Source of the DNA: Firmicutes bacterium UBA3910 | Lineage (GTDB): Bacteria > Bacillota > Limnochordia > Darwinibacteriales > Darwinibacteriaceae | Reading direction: 5' to 3' | Assembly: GCA_002391465.1 (NCBI GenBank) | Contig: DGFC01000105.1 | Location: 22,809-33,679 of the forward strand | Length of the DNA: 10,871 nucleotides | Shown: piece after piece, positions 1-6,587 of the stretch | How positions within the stretch are numbered: position 1 is the first letter of the stretch | Layout of the letters: the number at the start of each line of letters is the position of its first letter | Notes under the pieces: model-generated | Database searches by the model: none | What the model saw: only the letters and a program-made list of their open reading frames with translations | Told to the model about the DNA's origin: nothing | Program-made: the position numbers and the translations under genes

Positions 1-200
1 TTTACAGGCAGCAGCGATGTGTAATACAGGTCATTGGTCTCCCGACCATAGGTCATGGTAATGAATGGGCCGAGGCAGCCGAACATGAAGACCATACCAT
101 AGGGATAGGACGGGACAATAACCAGGATGCCCATTAGGGTAAACACATACAGATTGGGATGGGCCGCCAAACGCAGTTCTTTGTATAATAGATTAAACAT
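1..200 (-). CDS. ABC-2 type transporter permease, N-terminal part (cut by window edge)
   Basis: Reading the minus strand from the ATG at 200-198 gives 66 residues before the window ends. The protein starts MFNLLYKELRLAAHPNLYVF and continues with two hydrophobic stretches at about residues 19-30 and 35-50, separated by SYPYG. A YGRETNDLYY segment leads into LLPV. This start (a short cytoplasmic amphipathic part, then paired helices, then the RETND segment) resembles ABC2_membrane_5 permeases, the family that includes PmtB-like exporter subunits. Its start codon lies inside the end of the ATPase gene (8-base overlap with 193-200), so the two are translationally coupled and should form one transporter. 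The substrate cannot be told; relatives export peptides or lipids. The C-terminus lies outside the window. Confidence 0.8.
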   Translation of the reverse strand, partial: MFNLLYKELRLAAHPNLYVFTLMGILVIVPSYPYGMVFMFGCLGPFITMTYGRETNDLYYTSLLPV

Positions 201-933
201 CATAAACCTTCCTTTCGGTGCGGATCATGATCTCCTCCAGCGTCAGCTCACCTTCATCGTCAGGCCTTTTTAGATGCTCAAAGGCCCGGATGAATTCCGA
301 TTTCTCCGCGCTGCAGAGAAGCTTGCCAGCTTGGATGTAGGTTATGTCATCGGCACACTTCTCCAAATCGGAAGTGATATGGGTGGAATAGAGAATGCTC
401 CTTTCCCCACTCTGGACCAACTGCCGGAATAAGCCTAAGAGATCGTCTCTTGCTACGGGATCGAGCCCACTTGTGGGTTCGTCGAAGATCAACAGCTGGG
501 CATTGTGGGATAGAGCCAACGCCACCATATACTTCACCTTCATTCCCTCCGAGAGTTCATTAACCCGCTTTTCCGGGTTAAGGGAGAACATATCTAAATA
601 TCTGGCATAGGCCCCATCATCCCAACTAGGGTAAAAACGTTTGGTTACGTCTGTGATTTGGTAGAGTCTTTTGTGTTTGTAAAAATCGATACCCCCGAAC
701 ACAACACCAATATCTTGCTTGCAGCGCTGTTCATGCCGGAAAAAGTCAACTCCAAACATCTGAACGGAGCCATCGTCGGGTGTGACCAAATTAAGAATGC
801 CTTTAAGGGTAGTGGTCTTACCTGCTCCGTTCTGGCCGATCAAGCCCATAATTCTTCCCTTATCCAGCCTAAAGTTGATCTTATCCAAGGTGAAGCCAGG
901 ATAGTGTTTCGTCAGGTTCTGTACAATCAGCAT
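193..933 (-). CDS. ABC transporter ATP-binding protein (YtrB/PmtA-like)
   Basis: This 246-residue protein is the nucleotide-binding subunit that powers the permease encoded next to it. Walker A is GQNGAGKT at 33-40, the signature is LSEGM at 127-131, Walker B is LLIFDEP at 147-153 followed by the D-loop SGLDP, and the H-loop histidine is His185 in YSTH. The signature departs from LSGGQ, as in the YtrB/PmtA type of ABC-2 ATPases. Where most ABC proteins carry the Q-loop glutamine, after IGVVF (75-79), this one has GGID, with no Gln. A ribosome binding site (AAGGGAG) lies within the last codons of the upstream regulator gene, and only 3 bases separate that stop from this ATG. Regulator, ATPase and permease therefore form one operon. 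Family assignment is secure; the substrate is unknown. Confidence 0.93.
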   Translation of the reverse strand: MLIVQNLTKHYPGFTLDKINFRLDKGRIMGLIGQNGAGKTTTLKGILNLVTPDDGSVQMFGVDFFRHEQRCKQDIGVVFGGIDFYKHKRLYQITDVTKRFYPSWDDGAYARYLDMFSLNPEKRVNELSEGMKVKYMVALALSHNAQLLIFDEPTSGLDPVARDDLLGLFRQLVQSGERSILYSTHITSDLEKCADDITYIQAGKLLCSAEKSEFIRAFEHLKRPDDEGELTLEEIMIRTERKVYDV

Positions 934-936
934 GTT

Positions 937-1398
937 CTACTCTCCCTTCTGCTGGAAAACCTGTTCCACCGCCGCGCCAGTCATCTGCATAAAGGTGGCG
1001 CTCTCAATTAGGGCTAGACCACGAGTAGCAGGAGTTGTATCTCCTAATACAACTAAGCTGTCGCCTGGCTGAAGGTTGAACGTTTCCCGCGCCTTTTTCG
1101 GCAGTACCACTTGGCCCCGCTCCCCTAATGTGACCACTCCAAAGATGTGTTTATTGCGGGGTGGGATGGGCAGTCCTTCCACTTCAGGATCGTGGCGCAC
1201 CAAGTCGTTCAGGGACACATCAAAAAGCTCTGCTAGTGCATCGCAGTTTAAAATGTCTGGGAGTGAATCTCCCCTTTCCCATTTGGCCACCGCCTGCCTG
1301 CTTACGCCAATCCGTTCTGCCACCTCTTCCTGGGTCATGCCGCTTCGCTGCCGTAGGAAGCGGAGGTTCGCAGCGATGTTACTTCTCGAACTATTCAT
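937..1398 (-). CDS. XRE-family HTH / AbrB-type two-domain transcriptional regulator
   Basis: From the ATG at 1398 this is 153 residues. Residues 8-62 form an XRE (Cro/C1) helix-turn-helix, with MTQEEVAERIGVSRQAVAKW at 21-40 as the core. Residues 84-131 match an AbrB/MazE/SpoVT swapped-hairpin DNA-binding domain (GVVTLGERGQVVLPKKAR, then LQPGDSLVVLGD). A short helical tail follows. The protein should bind DNA through either or both domains. As first gene of the ABC operon it is probably its own regulator; this is inferred from position. An ATG three codons upstream (1407) is in frame, but the GGAGG at 1409-1413 almost touches it and sits about 10 bases from the ATG at 1398, so I chose the inner start. 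Family call is firm; the signal and operator are unknown. Confidence 0.9.
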   Translation of the reverse strand: MNSSRSNIAANLRFLRQRSGMTQEEVAERIGVSRQAVAKWERGDSLPDILNCDALAELFDVSLNDLVRHDPEVEGLPIPPRNKHIFGVVTLGERGQVVLPKKARETFNLQPGDSLVVLGDTTPATRGLALIESATFMQMTGAAVEQVFQQKGE

Positions 1399-1490
1399 CT
1401 TTTTCATACCTCCTACACCTATATTACACCCATATCAACCCCGTTGGAAACAACCGAAGCATACTAATTTTGTTAACGTTGGTTGCGTAC

Positions 1491-1519
1491 AAACAAAAAC
1501 AGAGGACAGCCTGCCCTCT
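1491..1519 (-). terminator. Putative intrinsic terminator reading leftward
   Basis: On the minus strand AGAGGGCA pairs with TGTCCTCT across a GGC loop (8 pairs, one G-U), followed by GTTTTTGTTT. On the plus strand the same stem has an A-C mismatch and only three Ts, so it favours leftward transcription. No minus-strand gene lies directly upstream, since 1593-2498 is a plus-strand gene. It may therefore stop antisense read-through from the operon at 2487-3890, or act as a leader attenuator of the XRE-AbrB operon. Confidence 0.5.
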
Positions 1520-1592
1520 TTGCAAAACGATTAAAGGAAAAAAGGATGCTCCGGTGAAGTTAGAGTGATGTTTACAGAAAGGGTGGTCTCCC

Positions 1593-2498
1593 GTGCAGCA
1601 AATCCCAGGCTATGAGTCATTTAGTACAATCGAGCCCGTTACCTATGGCTTGTCCCAAGACAGGAAATACTTCATTGAAACCAAAAAAGGCGAAAAGCTG
1701 TTTCTACGCCTGGCTGACGTAAACCACCTTGACCGGAAGCAGTTTGAGTTCAGTATGTTGGAAAAGGTTGCAGCCTTAGATCTGCCCACTCCCAAACCCG
1801 TTGCCTTTGGGCTCAGTGAAGGGGGCAAAAGCGTCTATTCCCTCTTCACCTGGTGCGAAGGGAAAGACGCGGAGGTTGTCCTATCCACTTTGAACGAGGC
1901 CGAGCAGTATGCCCTGGGTGTGAAAACGGGCCAATACATTAGGAAGATCCATGCCATCCCCGCCCCGATTGGGCAAGAAGCTTGGGAAGTTCGCTTCGGC
2001 CGAAAGACACGGGCCAAGTTGGAGGGCTACTCCAACTGCCCCCTCAAATTTCCCGGTGACAAGCACATAATCGACTACTTAGAAGCAAACTGCGCCCTGT
2101 TAGTGGGCCGCCCCCAGTCCTTTCAACATGGCGATTTCCATGTGGGAAATATGGTGATAGCAGCGGACAAAACCATTTCCATCATCGATTTTAACCGCTG
2201 CGATTTCGGCGATCCCTGGGAGGAATTTAACCGCATTGTGTTCAGTGCCAAGGTCAGCCCCCATTTCGCCAGCGGCCAGCTAAATGGATATTTCGACGGA
2301 ACTCCTCCGCTCCAGTTTTTCCGTCTGCTTGCCTTTTACATCGCCAGCAACACGCTCTCAGCCCTACCCTGGGCCATGGCCTTTGGCGATGAAGAAATCA
2401 ATTCCATGCTTGATCAGGCCGCAGACGTACTCATCTGGTTTGAGAACATGAGAAACCCCATTCCAAGCTGGTACATTAAACCCTCCCTAATAAAGTAG
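1593..2498 (+). CDS. Aminoglycoside-phosphotransferase-fold small-molecule kinase (APH/CHK family)
   Basis: The 301-residue protein has the protein-kinase-like APH fold. The catalytic loop is HGDFHVGN at 179-186 (base Asp181, metal-binding Asn186), and the second metal site is IIDF at 197-200 (Asp199), followed by GDPWEEF at 206-212, a typical APH-family helix. The N-lobe (about 15-90) has the strand pair around GEKLFLRLA; the usual ATP-binding lysine of that strand seems to be Arg39 here. Translation starts at GTG 1593, preceded by AAAGGGTGG with about 7 bases of spacing. No other in-frame start fits better. It stands alone on the plus strand and its last 12 bases overlap the end of the minus-strand Nif3-like gene. 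Members act on aminoglycosides, macrolides, choline, homoserine or thioribose; nothing here shows which, so a resistance role should not be assumed. Confidence 0.87.
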   Translation: MQQIPGYESFSTIEPVTYGLSQDRKYFIETKKGEKLFLRLADVNHLDRKQFEFSMLEKVAALDLPTPKPVAFGLSEGGKSVYSLFTWCEGKDAEVVLSTLNEAEQYALGVKTGQYIRKIHAIPAPIGQEAWEVRFGRKTRAKLEGYSNCPLKFPGDKHIIDYLEANCALLVGRPQSFQHGDFHVGNMVIAADKTISIIDFNRCDFGDPWEEFNRIVFSAKVSPHFASGQLNGYFDGTPPLQFFRLLAFYIASNTLSALPWAMAFGDEEINSMLDQAADVLIWFENMRNPIPSWYIKPSLIK

Positions 2499-2807
2499 GG
2501 GGAAAACGTTGATCACAGGTTCTTCATAGGGATGAACCCGTTCAATTGTCTCAACTGCCAGATCAACAAGTGTGGCTTCCAGACGTGTTTCCAACTTCAC
2601 TTCCGGAGCTGAGCTCAGTGTACCCAGCTCACCCAAAAATGGTTCTGCCCCGGCTAAAGGCCGCCAGTAACCGGTCACTTCCGAAGTGGAAAAACAGTGG
2701 TCGTAGTTCCCGATTTTCCCCACCCCGATTTCTCCCAGGGCTGCCACGATCTTGCCCACATACTCCTTGGGCACGAACACTTCCAACTTACAATGGATGT
2801 AATCCAT
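2487..2807 (-). CDS. Stand-alone YqfO/Nif3 inserted-domain (PII-like) protein
   Basis: From the ATG at 2807 this is 106 residues, starting MDYIHCKLEVFVPKEYVGKI. The pattern beta strand, helix, GVGKIGNYDHCFSTSEVTGYW (split around residues 27-47), then a helix and the closing HPYEEPVINVFPL is the PII/CutA-like domain that interrupts Nif3-family proteins such as YqfO. Here it occurs without the flanking dinuclear-metal Nif3 halves. Such free-standing copies exist in many bacteria and their function is not settled. A strong GGGGAGGGG ribosome binding site precedes 2807, whereas the longer in-frame extension to 2909 would run into the end of the upstream gene. It follows the isochorismatase gene by 13 bases as last gene of a three-gene operon, and its stop overlaps the convergent kinase gene. 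Confidence 0.85.
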   Translation of the reverse strand: MDYIHCKLEVFVPKEYVGKIVAALGEIGVGKIGNYDHCFSTSEVTGYWRPLAGAEPFLGELGTLSSAPEVKLETRLEATLVDLAVETIERVHPYEEPVINVFPLLY

Positions 2808-2820
2808 AGCCGCCCCTCCC

Positions 2821-3336
2821 CTAGGCGATGGTGCAGCCCAACGTGTTTTTCGCTTCTTTGAGGGCGAATTTGTGTGCCTCTGGATCGAAGGAGGCAACAC
2901 CATCCCCATAGATCGTTACCGCATAGTTCAAGTTGCGGGCATCGGCAGCGCTGTACAGCACGCAGATGTTGGTGTTCACCCCAACTAAGTGAATCTCGCT
3001 AATTCCCCTCTCCCGCAGGTACAGATCGAGATCGGTTCCGAAAAAGGCGCTGTAACGGCGCTTTTTGATAATCTTATCCTCCGGTGCCACCTGCAGTTCG
3101 TCAATGATCTCACTGCCTTCACTGCCTGCCAAACAGTGGGGGGTGAACATATCGAATTCCTTATCATCCCGTTCGTGGCTGTCGCAGATGTAAATGATGG
3201 GATAACCTTGCTGGCGAAATTCCTCTATTTTCCCCTGAATAAAGGGGATAATCTCCCTGCCTGCCTCACCTGTTGTGAGCACCCCATCCAGTTCGATGAA
3301 ATCCTTCAGCATATCAATAATCAACAACGCTTTCAC
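2821..3336 (-). CDS. Isochorismatase-family cysteine hydrolase, nicotinamidase-like
   Basis: The 171-residue protein has the isochorismatase/nicotinamidase fold. The catalytic triad is visible: Asp8 in LLIID, Lys91 or Lys92 in IIKKRRYSAF, and Cys125 in GVNTNICV. The metal-binding set typical of nicotinamidases is also present, Asp52 and His54 in CDSH plus His67 in TPHCLAGSEGSEI. This favours hydrolysis of nicotinamide to nicotinate and ammonia, or of a related amide, over isochorismate cleavage. The start is GTG at 3336 with AAAGGGGG about 7 bases upstream. It lies 20 bases after the nitroreductase gene and 13 bases before the Nif3-like gene, on the same strand. NAD salvage would fit an operon with a flavin NAD(P)H oxidoreductase, but that link is inference. 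The family is secure; the exact substrate is not. Confidence 0.9.
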   Translation of the reverse strand: MKALLIIDMLKDFIELDGVLTTGEAGREIIPFIQGKIEEFRQQGYPIIYICDSHERDDKEFDMFTPHCLAGSEGSEIIDELQVAPEDKIIKKRRYSAFFGTDLDLYLRERGISEIHLVGVNTNICVLYSAADARNLNYAVTIYGDGVASFDPEAHKFALKEAKNTLGCTIA

Positions 3337-3356
3337 TGCGTTTCCCCCTTTAACAT

Positions 3357-3890
3357 CTAGGCTCTAGTGTATTTCTCCCTATGAACCTTGTGGAAGTCAA
3401 GTTCTTCATCCCTGTAAGGCTGTTTTTCCTCTGCGGGATAACCCACTGCAATTATCGCCTGCAGCCGCAAGTGTTCGGGCAGGCCCAGAATCTCCTGCAC
3501 GTATGCTTCCGAACTTCTTCCGCTGGGCTGCTTCCTTTTCCGCATCTGAATCCAGCAGGCTCCCAAGCCCAAGGCCTGGGCTGCCAACAAAACGTATGTG
3601 CTGGCGATGGAGGTGTTTTCCATCCAAATATCGCTTGCCCGCTCGTCCCCGCAGACAACAACGGCCAGGGCCGCATCCTTGAGAAAGGAAGGCTGATCGC
3701 TTCTGGCATAAGCGAGTTTATGGATCGTATCGCTGTCCGTCACCAGTACAAACTCCCAAGGACGACTGCCACGGGACGAAGGTGCCCGCAGAATAGCATC
3801 TACCAGCTTTTCGACCTTTTCTTCTTCAATGGGCCGTCCCTCGTACTTCCGAATACTTCTTCTCTGTTCAACCACCTCAAAAAAATCCAT
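3357..3890 (-). CDS. Nitroreductase-family FMN oxidoreductase
   Basis: The 177-residue protein opens with MDFFEVVEQRRSIRKYEGRP, the FMN-phosphate-binding RRSxRxY start of the nitroreductase family (Arg10, Arg11, Arg14). APSSRGSRPWEF at 36-47 is the usual second flavin-contact segment. The family's central helix (STYVLLAAQALGLGACWIQMR, split here around residues 96-116) and the closing GYPAEEKQPY near 151-160 are also present. Family members use FMN and NAD(P)H to reduce nitro compounds, quinones or flavins; the physiological substrate cannot be read from sequence. The ATG at 3890 has AAAGGA nine bases upstream. It is the first gene of the operon with the isochorismatase-type and Nif3-like genes. 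I found no strong promoter in the 130 bases before it, only a weak TATTAT at about 3958-3963. Confidence 0.92.
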   Translation of the reverse strand: MDFFEVVEQRRSIRKYEGRPIEEEKVEKLVDAILRAPSSRGSRPWEFVLVTDSDTIHKLAYARSDQPSFLKDAALAVVVCGDERASDIWMENTSIASTYVLLAAQALGLGACWIQMRKRKQPSGRSSEAYVQEILGLPEHLRLQAIIAVGYPAEEKQPYRDEELDFHKVHREKYTRA

Positions 3891-4020
3891 ACCGATTCAT
3901 CCTTTCTGGCGAGATTAGCAATGAAACGGATAGGCTGCAAAGCACATCCCTATGTTCCATAATATTCTGCATACTACTTCGTTTATCCCTGCCCGTTCCC
4001 TCCCGCAGACAAGAGGGTTG

Positions 4021-4054
4021 AAAAAAGGGCTTCGGTTGATTGATCCGAAAGCCC
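4021..4054 (-). terminator. Intrinsic terminator after the DegV gene
   Basis: On the minus strand GGGCTTTCGG pairs with CCGAAGCCC (one bulged T) around a 9-base loop and is followed at once by TTTTTT. It lies 33 bases after the DegV stop codon, so DegV is transcribed separately from the downstream nitroreductase operon. Confidence 0.85.
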
Positions 4055-4087
4055 ATTTTCACATTCATGCCTTATCTGTTAACGCCG

Positions 4088-4963
4088 CTAGTTTGCAGCG
4101 GCTGCCTGTTCTTTACCTACGAAAAAGGCAGCAACACCGCCCAGGCCGATGTGGCAGCCCAAAACGCAGCCCACCACGTTTACTAGGAAATTACGGTAAC
4201 CCAGTTTTTCCCTGAGCAGATCCTGCAGCTGCTGGGCCTTGCCCGGATCGTCAGCGTGGGTTATGGCGATTAACTGGTCCGGATCGCCAGACGCCCGCTC
4301 CTTAACCAGTTCCACAATGCGTTCCAAGGCCTTTCTCGTACCCCGCACCTTCTGGAAAGGAATGATCAACCCGTCCTTGACGTGTAGAATGGGCTTTACG
4401 CTGAGTAGGGACCCGATAAACGCGCTGGCATAGCTCACCCTTCCGCCCCGGTGGAGGTAATTCAAATCATCCACCGAAAAGACGTGTTCAACCCCATTCT
4501 CAGACAGCTCTTCGGCCCGTTTTACTATCTCTTCCGTTCCCTTACCCTCCCTGGCCATTTGGGCTGCTTCCAAGACTATCAGACCCTGCCCCAAAGACCC
4601 GCTGCGGGTATCTACAATGGCGATTTGGGCAGAGGGATACTCGCTCCGAACCTGATCCGCGGCCAAATGGGCGGTGGCACAGGTGCCGGACATTTTGGAA
4701 GAAAAGGCTAAATACAAGCAAGCCCGTCCCTCGCTGGCGTATTTCCTGAAGGCAGCTATAAACGAGCTGAGGGGTACCTGAGCGGTTGTGGGCACTAAAT
4801 CGGCCCGGATGGCATCATACACTTCCCTGGGCTCGATTGTCTCCCCGTCCAAAAACTCCTTACCCTCGATGTATACGGGAAAAGATAGGACTATTATGTC
4901 GTACTCTTCCACTATTTCTTGAGGCAAATCACAAGCACTATCCGTTATAATTTTCAGTGACAA
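4088..4963 (-). CDS. DegV family fatty-acid-binding protein
   Basis: From the TTG at 4963 the protein has 291 residues, the usual DegV length. It begins with the family strand KIITDSACDLP (4-14). It carries PTTAQVP (58-64), FSSKMSGTCATA (87-98), the region that holds the lipid carboxylate in known structures, and LHRGGRVSYASAFIGSL (170-186) before the C-terminal lobe. DegV/FakB proteins bind fatty acids and can present them to the kinase FakA; no FakA gene is in the window, so whether this paralogue acts that way is unknown. An in-frame ATG exists at 4996, but GGGAGG at 4971-4976 lies 7 bases before the TTG and overlaps the extra codons, so the TTG is preferred. The late segment GCVLGCHIGLGG differs from the common GPVIGxHxGPG form. 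It has its own terminator and appears monocistronic. Confidence 0.92.
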   Translation of the reverse strand: MSLKIITDSACDLPQEIVEEYDIIVLSFPVYIEGKEFLDGETIEPREVYDAIRADLVPTTAQVPLSSFIAAFRKYASEGRACLYLAFSSKMSGTCATAHLAADQVRSEYPSAQIAIVDTRSGSLGQGLIVLEAAQMAREGKGTEEIVKRAEELSENGVEHVFSVDDLNYLHRGGRVSYASAFIGSLLSVKPILHVKDGLIIPFQKVRGTRKALERIVELVKERASGDPDQLIAITHADDPGKAQQLQDLLREKLGYRNFLVNVVGCVLGCHIGLGGVAAFFVGKEQAAAAN

Positions 4964-5073
4964 ATAAGAACCTCCCGTATCGTTATGTTTCCACATCTTG
5001 TTACATTCTAGTTTTCGCTATACCGGATCCCCTTTTCCTGCCACAATCCGCGTTTTTAGGGAATTTTTTCTCA

Positions 5074-5095
5074 AGGGTATCACATTAAGTACCCT
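5074..5095. repeat. Short inverted repeat upstream of the DegV gene
   Basis: AGGGTA and TACCCT form a perfect 6-base dyad separated by 10 bases, about 110 bases upstream of the DegV start and just after the GH4 terminator. It could be an operator or a small leader hairpin. The only sigma-A-like promoter I can propose is TTGTGG, 18 bases, TATAGC downstream of it, which is weak. Confidence 0.3.
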
Positions 5096-5135
5096 GTAAG
5101 TCTGTATGGCGACCATATCTCCTTTTGAAACACAC

Positions 5136-5161
5136 AAAAAAGAACCGGAACGATCCGGTTC
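5136..5161 (-). terminator. Intrinsic terminator of the ROK-GH4 operon
   Basis: On the minus strand GAACCGGA pairs perfectly with TCCGGTTC around the loop TCGT and is followed by TTTTTT. It lies about 45 bases after the GH4 stop codon and is a textbook intrinsic terminator. Confidence 0.92.
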
Positions 5162-5180
5162 CGTAAGAATTGTCTGGGTT

Positions 5181-5204
5181 GGAAAGCGCCCCTGGGCGCT
5201 TTCC
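5181..5204. repeat. Perfect 10-bp hairpin abutting the GH4 stop codon
   Basis: GGAAAGCGCC and GGCGCTTTCC pair perfectly around a four-base loop. The stem includes the last base of the GH4 stop codon (TAG, 5206-5204). No T-run follows on either strand, so this is not a terminator by itself. It sits directly before the true terminator at 5136-5161. Confidence 0.6.
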
Positions 5205-6541
5205 TAACGCCTTTTAATCTGTTCAATAACCTCTGCAAATTGGGGTAAGTGTTCCTCGTGGGCAACGAGCATTTCATCGAGGAGCGTTTTAGCGATAGTC
5301 CCACCCGGAATAAGGGGGTTAAGGGTAAAAGCCTGTAGCGCTTTACCGTAATCACCTGTGATTGCCGCCTCGATGGTCACCTCCTCCATCGCCTTCATCA
5401 GCTGGAGCGACCCCCGCAGGGCGGGATTGAGCTTACCGAAGGCAATGGGCTGGGGCCCGGCGGAAGTCATCACACTGCTTACCTCCACCACCACATCGGC
5501 GGGCAGGTCGGGCAGGGCACCTCGGTTCAGGGTGTTCACCACCATCACACTGCGCTTGTCGTTGTAGATTGCAGATATGGCTTCGCAGGCAGCATCGGAA
5601 TAATAGGCGCCGCCCCGTTTGGCTAAACGATCGGGCTTGACGTCCAAATCGGGATCACGGTAGAGGTCAAGCAGCTCCGCCTCGATCCTTTTCACCACTT
5701 CAGCCCGGGTTTCGTTCTTTTCGTAATCTTCCAGCGCTGCCTGGAGCATATCGTGGGCTAGGTAGTAATAGCGGTGGTAGCCGCAGGGCAATACACCCAG
5801 ATCGCGAATCTGCTCTGCTTGGAAGTCTAGGCGGCGGATGTTCTCCATATCCTTGCCCCCATCGGCAAAGAGCACATCCATCACCTGCTCCGTAATCTCT
5901 TTACCGTCCCGGTCGTACACCCGATGCCAGTGGAAATGGTTAAGTCCGCCGTAGAGGAAGACTACATCTTCCGGATCTCGGCCGATGGCCTTTGCTTCTG
6001 TCATGGTGTGCACCAACGGAACGTTGCACAGGCCAACGATCCGCTCAAACTGACCATATTTCAGCACCGCTTCTGTCACCATGCCGGCCGGATTGGTGAA
6101 GTTTATAACCCAAGCGTTGGGGCACAGTTCTTTAATATCTTCCACAATATCCAAAATCACAGGAATGGTGCGGAAGGCCTTGAAGATTCCCCCGGCCCCA
6201 TTCGTTTCCTGGCCCAAAATGCCGTGACTTAAGGGAATCCGTTCGTCCTTTACCCTAGCATCCAACAGGCCCACCCTGAACTGGGTGGTGACGAAATCGG
6301 CATCCTTGAGGGCGGCCCGCCTATCCAGCGTCAAATGGACCTGCCAGTCCAGTCCCGCAGCAGCCACCATCCGCTTGATTAAGCCCCCCACCACTTCCAG
6401 TTTTTCTCTGCCTTCCTCAATATCCACAAGCCAAATTTCTCCGATGGGAAGCTCGTCTTTTCTTTGAATAAAACCTTCAATCAATTCGGGCGTGTAACTG
6501 GAGCCGCCCCCAATCGTTGCAATTTTAAGTTTTTTTACCAC
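5204..6541 (-). CDS. GH4 family 6-phospho-beta-glucosidase
   Basis: From GTG 6541 this is a 445-residue enzyme, the normal GH4 length. It begins KKLKIATIGGGSSYTPELIEG, with the NAD-binding GGGSSYTP at 11-18. The conserved block RxxDERIPLSHGILGQETNGAGG lies near residues 96-118, and NFTNPAGMVTEA near 147-158. The Mn2+ ligands are Cys172 in GLCNVP and His202 in LNHFHW, with GYHRYYYL near 254-261. GH4 enzymes cleave 6-phosphoglycosides by an NAD- and Mn-dependent oxidation-elimination route in the cytoplasm. The GLCNVP/NHFHW pattern favours 6-phospho-beta-glucosides over alpha-glucosides. An ATG seven codons earlier (6562) lacks a ribosome binding site; AAGGAGG lies 8 bases before the GTG. The gene follows the ROK kinase gene by 46 bases and shares its terminator, so kinase and hydrolase act in sequence. 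Confidence 0.92.
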   Translation of the reverse strand: MVKKLKIATIGGGSSYTPELIEGFIQRKDELPIGEIWLVDIEEGREKLEVVGGLIKRMVAAAGLDWQVHLTLDRRAALKDADFVTTQFRVGLLDARVKDERIPLSHGILGQETNGAGGIFKAFRTIPVILDIVEDIKELCPNAWVINFTNPAGMVTEAVLKYGQFERIVGLCNVPLVHTMTEAKAIGRDPEDVVFLYGGLNHFHWHRVYDRDGKEITEQVMDVLFADGGKDMENIRRLDFQAEQIRDLGVLPCGYHRYYYLAHDMLQAALEDYEKNETRAEVVKRIEAELLDLYRDPDLDVKPDRLAKRGGAYYSDAACEAISAIYNDKRSVMVVNTLNRGALPDLPADVVVEVSSVMTSAGPQPIAFGKLNPALRGSLQLMKAMEEVTIEAAITGDYGKALQAFTLNPLIPGGTIAKTLLDEMLVAHEEHLPQFAEVIEQIKRR

Positions 6542-6587
6542 ACTCGTTCCCTCCTTCAGCATACTATCCGTTGTCTTTATGCCTTTC

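Noticed and set aside
658..1011. Plus-strand open frames across the ABC and XRE-AbrB genes and similar opposite-strand frames elsewhere
   Set aside because: They lie antisense to genes with clear family motifs and show no motif or ribosome binding site of their own.
1399..1490. A sigma-A promoter for the XRE-AbrB operon (TTGTTT, 19 bases, TGTAAT on the minus strand)
   Set aside because: The spacing is too long and the -35 is weak; some promoter must exist here, but I cannot place it with confidence.
1593..2498. Reading the APH-fold kinase as an antibiotic-resistance gene
   Set aside because: The fold is shared by many metabolic kinases and there is no mobile element or resistance context; sequence alone cannot give the substrate.
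3930..3953. A small hairpin (ATAGG/CCTAT with an inner TGC/GCA) upstream of the nitroreductase operon, considered as riboswitch or operator
   Set aside because: The stem is short and the surrounding leader shows no conserved riboswitch core such as FMN or NAD-II motifs that I could recognise.
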